DNA from: an uncultured Alphaproteobacteria bacterium | Lineage (GTDB): Bacteria; Pseudomonadota; Alphaproteobacteria; RF32; CAG-239 | Assembly (NCBI GenBank): GCA_944392325.1 | Contig: CALXWI010000013.1 | Span: 1-36,756, forward strand | Direction: 5' to 3' | DNA: 36,756 nt | In this document: one piece after another, positions 24,527 through 33,170 of the stretch | Layout: each line of letters starts with the position of its first letter | Position numbering within the stretch: the stretch's first letter is position 1 | Notes under the pieces: generated by a model | Seen by the model: the letters and a program-made list of their open reading frames with translations, nothing else | What the model was told of the DNA's origin: nothing | The model's database searches: none | Made by a program: the position numbers and the translations under genes

Positions 24527-24698
24527 ATAAAGAGATATCAAGATTTTGACCGAGCGAGCTTGATACCGGAACACTGCGCTCAGGGTCCAGAAGAATTTCA
24601 ATGGCCTGTTGTTGCATCTCGACCTGATTTTTTATCAGCGACATCTGCATATTTTGTACGGCCAAAGCGTAAGAGCTTAATGCACCTAGTTCTGACAT
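24525..24698 (-). CDS. 57-aa YjfB-like putative motility protein
   Basis: Begins ATG at 24698 with GGGAGAAACAAA directly upstream, and ends TAA at the terminator. The peptide starts MSELGALSSYALAVQNMQMS and continues LIKNQVEMQQQAIEILLDPE. This matches the short YjfB family pattern (an ALSS start, then a helix with L-x-K-x-x-x-E/D-x-Q-x-Q-A-x-x-L-L). Members are small soluble proteins linked by annotation to motility, function unproven. No flagellar gene is visible here. The assignment is tentative, but the good ribosome-binding site and matching terminator support a real gene. Confidence 0.65.
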   Translation of the reverse strand: MSELGALSSYALAVQNMQMSLIKNQVEMQQQAIEILLDPERSVPVSSSLGQNLDISL

Positions 24699-24785
24699 TT
24701 TGTTTCTCCCATTCGGAAAGAGGGTTTAACCCCTTTCAACTCCTTTAGTATAGCATAAAAATTTTAAAATTTCACTAAAAATATT

Positions 24786-24814
24786 TAGACAAAATACTGG
24801 ACATAGAATATAAT
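24786..24814 (+). promoter_or_regulatory. Promoter for the HELAH-motif gene
   Basis: TAGACA (24786-24791), 17-base spacer, TATAAT (24809-24814, consensus). Predicted start near 24821. It overlaps TAGACAAAAT, a near-half of the palindrome upstream of the cysteine-rich genes. Confidence 0.65.
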
Positions 24815-24866
24815 CTGTGGTATAACTAGTGTCAACTTATTGCTTGAAAAACTAAGAGTACCCAAA

Positions 24867-26435
24867 ATGGAATGGACAACAGAAAGACAAAAATTGGATA
24901 ATGACTTGTGGCGTCAGGTGGTGAAAGAGAAAAAATTGACCACTATTTATCGGCGATTCGCAACTCATCAGAAAATGGTGGAGTTTTCCAATGAGCAATA
25001 TCCGTACCCGTATCGTCGCAACAGTATTTTGGCGCTGTTGGTGCAGAGCGAGGACTTGGACTTAATCAAAAGGTTTTGGAAGCATTATTTTGATAAAAAC
25101 AATGAAAATGTTAAAAATGCCGAGCTGGAGTTTTTGAACGGGACTAACCAAATCGGCCAATATATGAATTATCATTATTTCAGAGATGCCATGCCGGAGG
25201 AGGTTTTGCGCCAAGAGGCCGCCTTTTTGGGTAAAGAGTATGAGCCACAGCCGCGGCCGGAAAATGCCGAGCGCAGATGGGCGATTTATGAGTTTTTGAA
25301 AGCACGCAGAACTGATTTGGCTTTGCGACAGAGTTTGCAGGTGGAGGTGTCGGATTATAATGTGGTGTATAATAAAGAGCATGATAATTTGACTGATGAG
25401 GTGATGCTGGACAGCTTTGCGGTGTGGCGCTCAGAGACAAAAATGTTCGGAGATTTGTTGTTGCTGAACCGAGACCATAAGTTTGGAGAGCAAGTCGCGG
25501 TGGATTTGGAAAGCTCGGAGCCTTTGGCGCAGCAAGTGTTTAAGCAGTTGGATTGGGCCGATAAATTCTTTTGGGCGGGAGAGATTTTGCCCAAGTGGGA
25601 GCAGCGCTTGAAAAATTTGAATGATATGGAGCGCAAGATGGCAATGTATTTTACCCAGAAACACGGCCTGATAGTGATTAATGAAGAAAAAAGCGCCGGT
25701 AACGGCAACTTGAAAGACAATGTGCAAGCGGCGGCGTATATGGATGTTTCATATCAAAATTTGTTGTTGATGGGGTTTAATAGTAAAAGTTTTGCTTCAC
25801 AAAATGAGATGTTGTGGAAGCGGGCTTTGCCGCATGAGCTGGCGCATGGAGTGGATTTGAACGAAGAAGATAGAAAAAAAGCTTTTTCAGATACGGATTT
25901 TATGAAAATGGTCGGGATGTGGATGTATGTTACGGAGCAGCGATTGCTGAGCTTTGTGAAGTATTCTTATAATGATGATAAGTGGTTGAGTGAGTTGACT
26001 GCCGCGATTATGGAAGAAACGGATCATGCGGAGCCTTTGCTTAATAAGGTGCGGCAAGTGTTTGGCCGCTATACGCAGATGGCGCTGGAAAATAATGTGA
26101 AAGGAATGAAGGTTTTTGACGAGGCAGTGCAAAACGAGCTGGGAAATAAATATGATTTGTGGCGCAAGGCTTATATTAAAATGGAAAAATGTATGGAGAT
26201 ACAATATAAAGATAATGAGCCGTTTGGTGATTTTATGTCACCGGAATGGGAAAAACACTATCGAGCTTTTTATAGAAGCTTTTTGGAGTTTGGGCGTTCT
26301 GATGCTAAATTTGAAAAAATGATTGGTGCTGTGGCGGATGATATTTTGATTGGTGCCAAAGCCAAGCCCGAAAAGTCTGCGGATATGTTAAAATTGTGGT
26401 GCAAAAAAATTGCAAAAGAGATATATGGTAGATAA
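24867..26435 (+). CDS. Hypothetical protein with HELAH zinc-metalloprotease-like motif
   Basis: 522 aa from the ATG at 24867 (AAGAG eight bases upstream). A TTG nine codons earlier is a weaker alternative. There is no signal peptide, so probably cytoplasmic. The N-terminal half is helical and charged. Residues 323-327 read HELAH within KRALPHELAHGVDLNEED, matching the HExxH zincin pattern with hydrophobic residues before it, and a downstream MEETDHAEP could supply a third ligand, though this is inference. The rest is helical. No named family recognised. The gene lies 27 bases before uvrC on the same strand, presumably co-transcribed. Activity is unproven. Confidence 0.75.
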   Translation: MEWTTERQKLDNDLWRQVVKEKKLTTIYRRFATHQKMVEFSNEQYPYPYRRNSILALLVQSEDLDLIKRFWKHYFDKNNENVKNAELEFLNGTNQIGQYMNYHYFRDAMPEEVLRQEAAFLGKEYEPQPRPENAERRWAIYEFLKARRTDLALRQSLQVEVSDYNVVYNKEHDNLTDEVMLDSFAVWRSETKMFGDLLLLNRDHKFGEQVAVDLESSEPLAQQVFKQLDWADKFFWAGEILPKWEQRLKNLNDMERKMAMYFTQKHGLIVINEEKSAGNGNLKDNVQAAAYMDVSYQNLLLMGFNSKSFASQNEMLWKRALPHELAHGVDLNEEDRKKAFSDTDFMKMVGMWMYVTEQRLLSFVKYSYNDDKWLSELTAAIMEETDHAEPLLNKVRQVFGRYTQMALENNVKGMKVFDEAVQNELGNKYDLWRKAYIKMEKCMEIQYKDNEPFGDFMSPEWEKHYRAFYRSFLEFGRSDAKFEKMIGAVADDILIGAKAKPEKSADMLKLWCKKIAKEIYGR

Positions 26436-26462
26436 GGCTTAATTTTAGAATAAGGCAGAATA

Positions 26463-28265
26463 GTGGCAGATATTTTGGCGGGATTGGAAATCCTCAAAAA
26501 GCATATTGCGATTGCTCCGGAAAAACCGGGGGTGTATCGGATGATTGGCGATGGCGAAAAGGTGCTTTATGTCGGCAAGGCAAAAAACATCAAAAAACGA
26601 ATCGTTGCTTATTCGCATATTCATAAACTGCCGGCCAGACTGCAGCGAATGGTCTCCGAGATAAAACGGATGGAGTTCATTATCGTGGAAAACGAAGCCA
26701 AAGCTTTGTTGATGGAAAATGAACTGATTAAAAAGCTGGAGCCAAAGTATAATATTTTATTGAAAGATGATAAAACTTTTCCGCATTTGGTGATTGATGT
26801 GGAAGCAGAGTTTCCGGCTTTGCGTAAGTATCGCGGTGCCCGCAATGACAAAAGCAAATATTTTGGTCCGTTTGCCAGCATTGGGGCGGTTAACAGTGTG
26901 TTGGATATGGTACAGAAGGCTTTTTTGCTTCGCTCTTGCCGCGATAATGTGTTCAAAAATCGGGAGCGGCCGTGTCTGCTTTACCAAATCAAGCGGTGCT
27001 CGGCTCCGTGTGCGGGGAAGATTTCAGCGCAAGAGTATCGTAAGTTGGTGAATGAGGCGATAGACTTCTTGGAAGGCAAAAATACCAAAATCCAAGAAGA
27101 GCTCTCAGTTTTGATGCAGCAAGCCAGTGATAATATGGAGTTTGAGCTGGCGATGGTGTATCGTGACAGAATCAGAGCTTTGACCAATGTACAGACCGGA
27201 ACAACGGTGGAATATGCCGACATCAAATCGTGCGATGTGGTGGCTTTGGTCCGCAAAAATGATTTGGTATGTATTCAGGTGTTTTTTATCAGAGGCGGGC
27301 AAAACTGCGGTAATGTGCCTTATTTCCCTAAGCAGGTTGAAGGGGCTGAAGATGTGGAAATTTTGGAGGCCTTTTTGAGCTCGTTTTACAATAATCATAT
27401 TCCGCCTAAAGAGATTGTTCTCTCAGAGCCGATTAATAATACCGAGTTTTTGGAAGAGGCGCTGCAAACCAAAATCAGAACCTATCAAAAAGGCAATAAG
27501 CATAAGTTGGTGATGCGGGCTTTGGAAAATGCTGCGGCATCTATTGACCGCAAGGTGGCGATGGAGGCTTCGGTTAAGTCTAATCTGGAAGAGATGGCGC
27601 GGGTGTTTGGGTTGCCCAAAGTACCTAAGCGAATCGAAGTATATGATAACTCTCACATTCAGGGAAGCTATGCCATTGGGGCGATGATTGTGGCAACTCC
27701 CGAAGGCTTTGATAAAAAGCAGTATCGCACCTTTAATATCAAAAATCCGGACATTACCAATGATGACTTTGCGATGATGAAAGAAGTGCTTACCCGACGA
27801 TTAGATAAAATAACACCAGAGAATCGGCCGGATGTGATTTTGCTTGATGGTGGTTTGGGGCAGTTGCATGCGGTGCATGAGGCGCTAAAAGACTATGACC
27901 TCAGCGGAATAAGTATCATCGCGATATCTAAGGGGCCGGATAGAAACGCCGGAAAAGAGTTTTATCACCAATTGGGTAAAGAGAGTTTTGCTTTGCCGTT
28001 CCAATCCCCGATAGCGTTTTATATGCAGAATATTCGTGATGAGGCGCACCGCTTTGCGATTGGAACCCACCGCAAAAAACGCGGTAAGTCGGTGTATAAA
28101 TCGCGCTTAGATGAGATTGAGGGAATCGGAGCCGTACGCAAACGCGATTTGCTCAATTACTTTGGCTCGGTGGAGGAAATTGCGCAGGCGTCAATCAAAG
28201 ATTTGCAGAAGGTGCCGGGGATTAGTGCCAAAACCGCGCAAATCGTGTATGACTATTTTCATTAA
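26463..28265 (+). CDS. uvrC: UvrABC excision nuclease subunit C
   Basis: 600 aa, standard. An N-terminal GIY-YIG-type nuclease (KPGVYRMIGDGEKVLYVGKAKNIKKR) cuts on the 3' side of the lesion. It is followed by the UVR motif that binds UvrB (MQQASDNMEFELAMVYRDRIRAL). The RNase H-like 5' nuclease shows EVYDNSHIQGSYAIGAMIV and DVILLDGGLGQLHAV, and two helix-hairpin-helix motifs end the protein. It makes the dual incisions of nucleotide excision repair. The start is GTG at 26463 with AAGG upstream. Placement before pgsA is common in proteobacteria. Confidence 0.97.
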   Translation: MADILAGLEILKKHIAIAPEKPGVYRMIGDGEKVLYVGKAKNIKKRIVAYSHIHKLPARLQRMVSEIKRMEFIIVENEAKALLMENELIKKLEPKYNILLKDDKTFPHLVIDVEAEFPALRKYRGARNDKSKYFGPFASIGAVNSVLDMVQKAFLLRSCRDNVFKNRERPCLLYQIKRCSAPCAGKISAQEYRKLVNEAIDFLEGKNTKIQEELSVLMQQASDNMEFELAMVYRDRIRALTNVQTGTTVEYADIKSCDVVALVRKNDLVCIQVFFIRGGQNCGNVPYFPKQVEGAEDVEILEAFLSSFYNNHIPPKEIVLSEPINNTEFLEEALQTKIRTYQKGNKHKLVMRALENAAASIDRKVAMEASVKSNLEEMARVFGLPKVPKRIEVYDNSHIQGSYAIGAMIVATPEGFDKKQYRTFNIKNPDITNDDFAMMKEVLTRRLDKITPENRPDVILLDGGLGQLHAVHEALKDYDLSGISIIAISKGPDRNAGKEFYHQLGKESFALPFQSPIAFYMQNIRDEAHRFAIGTHRKKRGKSVYKSRLDEIEGIGAVRKRDLLNYFGSVEEIAQASIKDLQKVPGISAKTAQIVYDYFH

Positions 28266-28366
28266 AAAACAGCGGAAAAAGTGCTAAAATCCTTTGCGTG
28301 ATAAAAAATCAGGCGTATTATGAGGGCAGATAAAAACTCTAATGTTCTTTGGAAAAGGATGCGAAA

Positions 28367-29125
28367 GTGTATAATCTGCCTAATATGTTGACGATATCCA
28401 GAATCGTGGTGATTCCGGTTATCTTTCTTGCTATTTATATTAATACAATTACATGGTCGTTGCTGACGGCGATATTGTTTATTATTGCTGCAATTACCGA
28501 TTATTTTGACGGATATCTGGCGCGCAGCAGAAACGAAACCTCAGCTCTGGGCAGGTTGCTTGACCCAATTGCCGATAAGTTGCTTGTGGTTTCAGCCTTG
28601 TTGATTATTGTTGCTAACGGTATGGTCAATAAAATCAGCTATATTCCGGTAGTGATTATTTTGTGCCGTGAAGTATTGGTGTCAGGCTTGCGCGAGTTTT
28701 TGGCCGAGGTCAAAGTCGGAATGCCGGTTACACGTTTGGCTAAGTGGAAAACCGCTTTCCAGATGACGGCGTTATCGTTGATTTTGTTAGGCAGAGCCAG
28801 CAATGTGTTTGCCGTATCTGGTGAAGTATTGTTGTGGGTAGCCGGCGTACTGACCTTTATTACCGGTTATCAGTATTTTGAAAAAGGTTTGGCTTATGTC
28901 AGAGGAATCGAAAATCCGAAGACAATTAAAGAAGAAGTCCGTGAGGCTACGCAGAAAGCTATCAAGGCGGTAGTTAAAGTTAAGCAAGCGGTAGAGGCAA
29001 AGGCTGCTCCGGCTGATAAAAGTAAGCCTCAGGCTCAGGCAGCAAAGGAGCACAAAACCGTGCAGCCGAAACCCAAAGCTAAGGCTAAATCTAAACCTAA
29101 GGCTAAAGCGCCGGTGAAGAAATAA
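28367..29125 (+). CDS. pgsA: CDP-diacylglycerol-glycerol-3-phosphate 3-phosphatidyltransferase with long basic tail
   Basis: 252 aa from the GTG with AAAGGA seven bases upstream (an earlier TTG is also open). The core is normal for PgsA (NLPNMLTISRI, then the CDP-alcohol phosphotransferase motif D-G-x2-A-R-x8-G-x3-D-x3-D as DGYLARSRNETSALGRLLDPIAD) with several membrane helices. It makes phosphatidylglycerol phosphate in the inner membrane. PgsA is usually about 180-190 aa. Here about 60-70 residues of Lys/Ala/Pro-rich low complexity follow (for example KPKAKAKSKPKAKAPVKK). The TAA overlaps the ATG of the regulator gene by one base. Confidence 0.93.
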   Translation: MYNLPNMLTISRIVVIPVIFLAIYINTITWSLLTAILFIIAAITDYFDGYLARSRNETSALGRLLDPIADKLLVVSALLIIVANGMVNKISYIPVVIILCREVLVSGLREFLAEVKVGMPVTRLAKWKTAFQMTALSLILLGRASNVFAVSGEVLLWVAGVLTFITGYQYFEKGLAYVRGIENPKTIKEEVREATQKAIKAVVKVKQAVEAKAAPADKSKPQAQAAKEHKTVQPKPKAKAKSKPKAKAPVKK

Positions 29126-29814
29126 TGGATAAAGATATTGCCCATATTTTGGTCGTTGATGACGACACCAGACTCCGTTCTTTGTTGCAGAGGTTCTTGC
29201 GCGAGAACGGTTTTCTGGTGTCGGTGGCCAAAAATGCGGCAGAGGCGCGGGAACGCTTGAAGTCTTATGTGTTCAACCTGCTGATTGTGGATATTATGAT
29301 GCCTAATGAAAGCGGGTTGGAGTTCTTGGCTAAACTCAGAGAAGACAATGATGTGCCGGTAATATTATTGACGGCAATGGGGGAAACCGCGGATAGAATC
29401 GCCGGCTTAGAAACCGGCGCCGATGATTATTTGCCTAAGCCGTTTGAGCCTAAAGAGCTGGTGCTCAGGATTAAAAGTATTTTGAAACGCGCTCCGAAAA
29501 AGACTTTGGCTAAGCAGGAGCGATTGGATTTGGGTTTGTGTGTGTATGATATTGCCAGTAAAGAGCTGTTGACCAAGCAGGGGCAAGTGATTCATATTAC
29601 ACCGGTGGAGCAGTCTTTGTTATCAATTTTGGGACAGCGTTTCGGGCAGGTGTTTTCTCGCGAGAAGTTGGCTGAGATGTTGGGAGCAGGGCAGAGCCCG
29701 CGCTCAATTGATGTGCAGATTACGCGTTTGAGGAAAAAAATTGAAAAAGATTCCAAAAACCCTCGCTATTTGCAGACGGTGCGCGGTAAGGGGTATATGC
29801 TTCTGCCCGGCTAA
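29125..29814 (+). CDS. OmpR-family response regulator
   Basis: 229 aa. The receiver domain has the acidic pocket VVDDD (12-14), phospho-acceptor Asp56 in LLIVDIMMP, the conserved Thr in ILLTAMGE, and the Lys in YLPKPF. A C-terminal winged-helix DNA-binding domain follows (VIHITPVEQSLLSIL, PRSIDVQITRLRKKIEKD, YLQTVRGKGYML). It is a transcription factor activated by phosphorylation. Its probable partner, the EnvZ-like kinase at 31661, is on the same strand but is separated from it by an inverted cysteine-rich gene. Start overlaps the pgsA stop (TAATG). Confidence 0.95.
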   Translation: MDKDIAHILVVDDDTRLRSLLQRFLRENGFLVSVAKNAAEARERLKSYVFNLLIVDIMMPNESGLEFLAKLREDNDVPVILLTAMGETADRIAGLETGADDYLPKPFEPKELVLRIKSILKRAPKKTLAKQERLDLGLCVYDIASKELLTKQGQVIHITPVEQSLLSILGQRFGQVFSREKLAEMLGAGQSPRSIDVQITRLRKKIEKDSKNPRYLQTVRGKGYMLLPG

Positions 29815-29824
29815 ACCTGCAAAA

Positions 29825-29951
29825 ACTGTGTATAGTACACCATCTAGAGTGATTTTTTCCGGTCAGAAAAATGCTCATGTACTAATTTTGTACACTGCGC
29901 TTTTTCTGCCGTTAAAATCGCTCTATCTAGTGCACTCTCCACAGTTTTTTT
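29825..29951. repeat. Long palindrome with CATGTAC/GTACAC apex (family member 4), terminator-like
   Basis: Paired blocks from outside in: ACTGTG/CACAGT, AGTACAC/GTGCACT, TAGAG/CTCTA, GATTTT/AAAATC, CAGAAAAA/TTTTTCTG. The apex is TCATGTAC, six bases, TTGTACACT. The right end runs into seven T, so it probably ends the regulator transcript. The rest of 29952-30094 shows a possible decayed copy (CTCATGTACC near 30012) and no gene. Confidence 0.8.
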
Positions 29952-30094
29952 GTAAGATTTGCATAACAAATTATTGATACAGAAATTTCGGGTCGAAAGT
30001 GTCCTCATGTACCTCTTTTAACTCAGGAATCTAGGCTCGCTGTGGTCGCGGTAATTCTTCCTTGCTTGCCAAGATTTTCTGAGATGTTACAGAC

Positions 30095-30122
30095 AAAAAG
30101 CATCATTACTTTGATGCTTTTT
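30095..30122. terminator. Bidirectional intrinsic terminator after cysteine-rich gene D
   Basis: AAAAGCATCA-TTACTT-TGATGCTTTT, flanked by A- and T-runs. It lies about 75 bases past the end of the minus-strand gene. Confidence 0.75.
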
Positions 30123-30160
30123 GCTTAGCCATTACTGCGGTATTTTTGCCCTTATTTCTT

Positions 30161-30178
30161 ATTATATGACTCGTTCTC
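30161..30178. repeat. Short dispersed repeat, copy 3
   Basis: ATTATATGACTCGTTCTC, an exact 18-base match to 246-263, again close to a long palindrome. Confidence 0.7.
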
Positions 30179-30197
30179 TAAACTTTTTAATAATTGT

Positions 30198-31460
30198 TTA
30201 GCATGGCCAAGGTAGGCTGTTGTTGTAATATACGTATTTATTGTAGGAGTTTGAATACGTTTGGGTATTGCACATTTGGTCCATTGAGGTACAAGTTTGT
30301 TGTACACTATATTTACAGATATGAGTCCATATGACACTGTTGGCATCAAAACAGGCTTCACAGACAGGGGAGCTAATGTCTTTGCAATTTGTATAAGCAG
30401 AATCTTCGCAGGGGCATTTGTAACGGGGATAATAGCATGTTTTGGTATTACAGCCATTGCGGGTTGTTCTGCCTCCGCAGCTTCCTGTGCCGCCCGGATC
30501 GTATTCATAAGAACCGCTGGGGCAGGCTTCTTGACAACATGGTTTTTCTTTGCGGCAGGTTGAGCCGAAGCTGGTTATGGCGGTGTCGTAGCATTTTCCT
30601 GTGGCTGCGGGGATTTTGTTGTATCCGGCGGGGCAGGTGTCATCAAAGCTCTTAAAACAGGGATTGCCGCAGTCGGTATAACCAACGATTTTGTTTTTCT
30701 GGTTTTCAGTTTCCTGTGGTGCCGTTAAAGAGCCGTCAGAACATTCATTGGAGATGATTTTATAGCAGATGTTGCCGCATTCGGTCAGGTGGGTGGAGAC
30801 TTCATTGCAGACGCCCTTGGAGGTGTCGTATCCTTGCGGGCAATCATCTTTGCAAGCGGTGCAGCGGTAGCAGGTTTGGCAATTCGGGATGGTGACATCG
30901 GTTTGGAGCATGCCGGACCCGCAGGGCGTTTTTTGGTAACCCTTGGGGCAATTTTCGGTGCAGGTACATTTTTTGAAAAAAGATCGGTCAGCCGGGCAGA
31001 AATCATCCGGACTTTCTCCCGGGTTACAGCTTGATAAGGTATATCCCAATTGTCGGCAAGCTTCTTCCGGAGGAAAAGGGTTATCCCATTCATCGCCGCC
31101 GGATGAGCTTCCGCCCCCTCCCGGGGTTCCGCCGGAAGAATTATCCGGACTGTTAGCTCCGCCGTATTTGTTGCCACTACAATTCCCCGCATCGGTTATA
31201 AAACACACGGAGGCAAACGGGCGCCGTTTGATCCGCTCGGTCACCGCCAGCGAGATTGGGGCAGAGAAGTCGCGATACTCAGATAGTGTTTGTGGCAAAT
31301 TGGAAGAGGAAAGAAGTTGCAGCTGAGAATTAAGGTGTATATTATTAGATGTGTGTGTGAAGATAAACTCATTCTCAACCGCGGAAAGATCAGCTTGTGC
31401 CAATGAACATAAGCTAAAGTATGATATGGATACCAGTAAACAATTGCGTATTTTCATCAT
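30198..31460 (-). CDS. Secreted cysteine-rich protein (family copy D) with embedded repeat
   Basis: 420 aa. GGAG lies five to eight bases before a pair of ATG codons (31460 or 31457). The signal peptide is KIRNCLLVSISYFSLCSLAQA. A stretch with ERIKRRPFA near residue 70 comes from a dispersed repeat. A Gly/Ser-rich linker with many Pro follows. The Cys modules then differ from copies A-C: CRQLGYTLSSC, CTENCPKGYQKTPC, CTACKDDCPQGYD, TECGNICYK, TDCGNPCFKS, CCQEACPSGSYEYD and CPCEDSAYTNC. TECGN-x-CY also appears in copy E (36097). Neither the constant module nor the structured leader is present. It lies between the OmpR-like regulator and EnvZ-like kinase genes. Exported, disulfide-rich, function unknown. 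Confidence 0.8.
   Translation of the reverse strand: MMKIRNCLLVSISYFSLCSLAQADLSAVENEFIFTHTSNNIHLNSQLQLLSSSNLPQTLSEYRDFSAPISLAVTERIKRRPFASVCFITDAGNCSGNKYGGANSPDNSSGGTPGGGGSSSGGDEWDNPFPPEEACRQLGYTLSSCNPGESPDDFCPADRSFFKKCTCTENCPKGYQKTPCGSGMLQTDVTIPNCQTCYRCTACKDDCPQGYDTSKGVCNEVSTHLTECGNICYKIISNECSDGSLTAPQETENQKNKIVGYTDCGNPCFKSFDDTCPAGYNKIPAATGKCYDTAITSFGSTCRKEKPCCQEACPSGSYEYDPGGTGSCGGRTTRNGCNTKTCYYPRYKCPCEDSAYTNCKDISSPVCEACFDANSVIWTHICKYSVQQTCTSMDQMCNTQTYSNSYNKYVYYNNSLPWPC
31212..31271. repeat. GC-rich dispersed repeat inside a coding gene
   Basis: Matches 11501-11558: 30 identical bases from GGCAAACGGGCGCCG, then a diverged centre, then CGAGATTGGGGCAGAGAA. Read on the minus strand it encodes SAPISLAVTERIKRRPFA in frame, adding about 20 residues to the protein of 30198-31460. 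Confidence 0.85.
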
Positions 31461-31660
31461 AATATCTCCTATTATAAACTTCTTTCCTACGAATCTCATA
31501 ATAACAAATATTCTGATGTTTGTAAATAGAAATTTTAATAAGAAGACGGGAATTTTTTTTATGGGTGAAAAATTTGTAATTATTTGTTAGTTTATTTTAC
31601 TGGAATTTATTTTGGTTTGGTTTTATGCTCGTTAGCAGTTGTTACTAAGGAGAATCTATA

Positions 31661-33019
31661 ATGCATGTAAAATTTCCTACAGCGGTCGATAATTCTCTGC
31701 GTTTTTTGAAGCTGAAATTATTGCCTAAAACATTGTTCTTCCGGACAATGTTGTTAATCTTTATTCCGTTAATCGTGGTGCAGGTCGTATCAATCGTGGC
31801 TTTCTTTAATGGTAACTGGACCAGAATGGGTAAGCGATTGTCAGAAAACTTAACATCTGATATGCAGATGGTGATTGATTATGGTGCCGGTAGTAAATCT
31901 AAAGTCAAAACTATTGCTGATTTGGCGATGAAAAATTGGGATATGGATGTGGCTTTTTATTCGAACCAGGACAAGCATCAAGTGCTGAATAAAGCCAGCA
32001 AAAATAATAAACTTATTACCGGTTTCTTGGAAGAATCTTTGAAGAAAAAGTTTCCGGATAGTGAAACGAATGTTTATTTGAGCCCGGACAAAGATTATGT
32101 GTGGGTGTTTGTGGATACTCCTAAAGGATTGTACCGTTTTATTACATCTTCTAAAAACATTTTTACTACGGCAGTCTTTGGGTTCGTGGCGTGGATGGTG
32201 GGTACATCTTTGCTCTTGTTCTTGGTGGCAGTGTTGTTCCTGCGGATTCAGGTACGTTCAATTGCCGATTTGGCTAAGTTCTCGGAGGATTTTGGTAAAG
32301 GAATCGATACTAAGGAGTTTAAGCCTTATGGGTCATCTGAGGTAAGAAAAGCCGGTTTGGCATTTATTAAGATGAAAGAGCGTATTCAGCGACAGATTAG
32401 CGAACGTACGCAGATGCTGGCCGGTGTATCGCATGATTTGCGGACACCTTTGACCAGAATGAAACTCCAAGCCGAGATGATGCCTGATGGGCAAGATAAA
32501 AAAGACTTTATACAAGATATTGCCGAGATGGAAAAAATGCTCGACGGATACTTGGATTTTGTTAGCGGAGAAGGTGGAGAGAAATCTACCTTTGTGGATA
32601 TGAATGAGTTGATTTTGAGTATCCTGAACAAATTCCGCAATAAAAATGCATTGATACGATATGCTACCAATGACCAAGTTAGTGCAATTCAAGGGCGTGA
32701 ACAGGCTTTGAAACGGGCTTTGACTAATGTGATTTCTAATGCTTTTGATTTTGGAAATACGGTGGCGGTTAAGCTGGAGAGCAATAATCATCGCTTGGAA
32801 GTATCGGTAGAAGATGACGGTCCTGGAATTCCGGTTGATAAACGTGAAGATGTCTTTAAGGCATTTTACAGAATCGAAGGGTCGCGTAATAAAGAAACCG
32901 GCGGTGTCGGTTTGGGATTGTCTATTGCTAAAGACGTGATTACTTCTCATGGTGGAAAAATTGAGTTGGGTGACAGTAGTATGGGAGGCTTGAGGGTACT
33001 CATTAGTATTCCCTTATAA
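31661..33019 (+). CDS. EnvZ-type sensor histidine kinase
   Basis: 452 aa, AAGGAG eight bases before the ATG. TM1 is at about 28-49, then a periplasmic sensor region of ~115 residues, TM2 at about 170-192, and HAMP-like linker IQVRSIADLAKFSEDFGKG. The dimerisation/phospho-acceptor motif is VSHDLRTPLTRMKLQ with His258. The catalytic domain carries the N box (ALTNVISNAFDFG), G1 (VEDDGPGIP) and G2 (GGVGLGLSIAKDVITSHGG). Inner-membrane kinase, probably for the OmpR-type regulator at 29125. That pairing is inferred from proximity and family. The 200 bases upstream show no strong promoter. Confidence 0.95.
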   Translation: MHVKFPTAVDNSLRFLKLKLLPKTLFFRTMLLIFIPLIVVQVVSIVAFFNGNWTRMGKRLSENLTSDMQMVIDYGAGSKSKVKTIADLAMKNWDMDVAFYSNQDKHQVLNKASKNNKLITGFLEESLKKKFPDSETNVYLSPDKDYVWVFVDTPKGLYRFITSSKNIFTTAVFGFVAWMVGTSLLLFLVAVLFLRIQVRSIADLAKFSEDFGKGIDTKEFKPYGSSEVRKAGLAFIKMKERIQRQISERTQMLAGVSHDLRTPLTRMKLQAEMMPDGQDKKDFIQDIAEMEKMLDGYLDFVSGEGGEKSTFVDMNELILSILNKFRNKNALIRYATNDQVSAIQGREQALKRALTNVISNAFDFGNTVAVKLESNNHRLEVSVEDDGPGIPVDKREDVFKAFYRIEGSRNKETGGVGLGLSIAKDVITSHGGKIELGDSSMGGLRVLISIPL

Positions 33020-33063
33020 CACGGTTATCCGTCGATATTTTTTCTCTTAAATAAAAGAGGATT

Positions 33064-33107
33064 AAAAAACACTCGGTTGGCGTTGAAGCGGCGGAGTGTT
33101 TTTTTTA
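33064..33107 (+). terminator. Intrinsic terminator after the kinase gene
   Basis: AAAACACTC, imperfect inner stem, GAGTGTTTTTTTT, about 45 bases past the stop. Confidence 0.75.
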
Positions 33108-33170
33108 TTAAAGGCATTTTAATATTATTGGTTTATAATTGGTGAAAATAGATGTTTTGAGGGTATGAAA

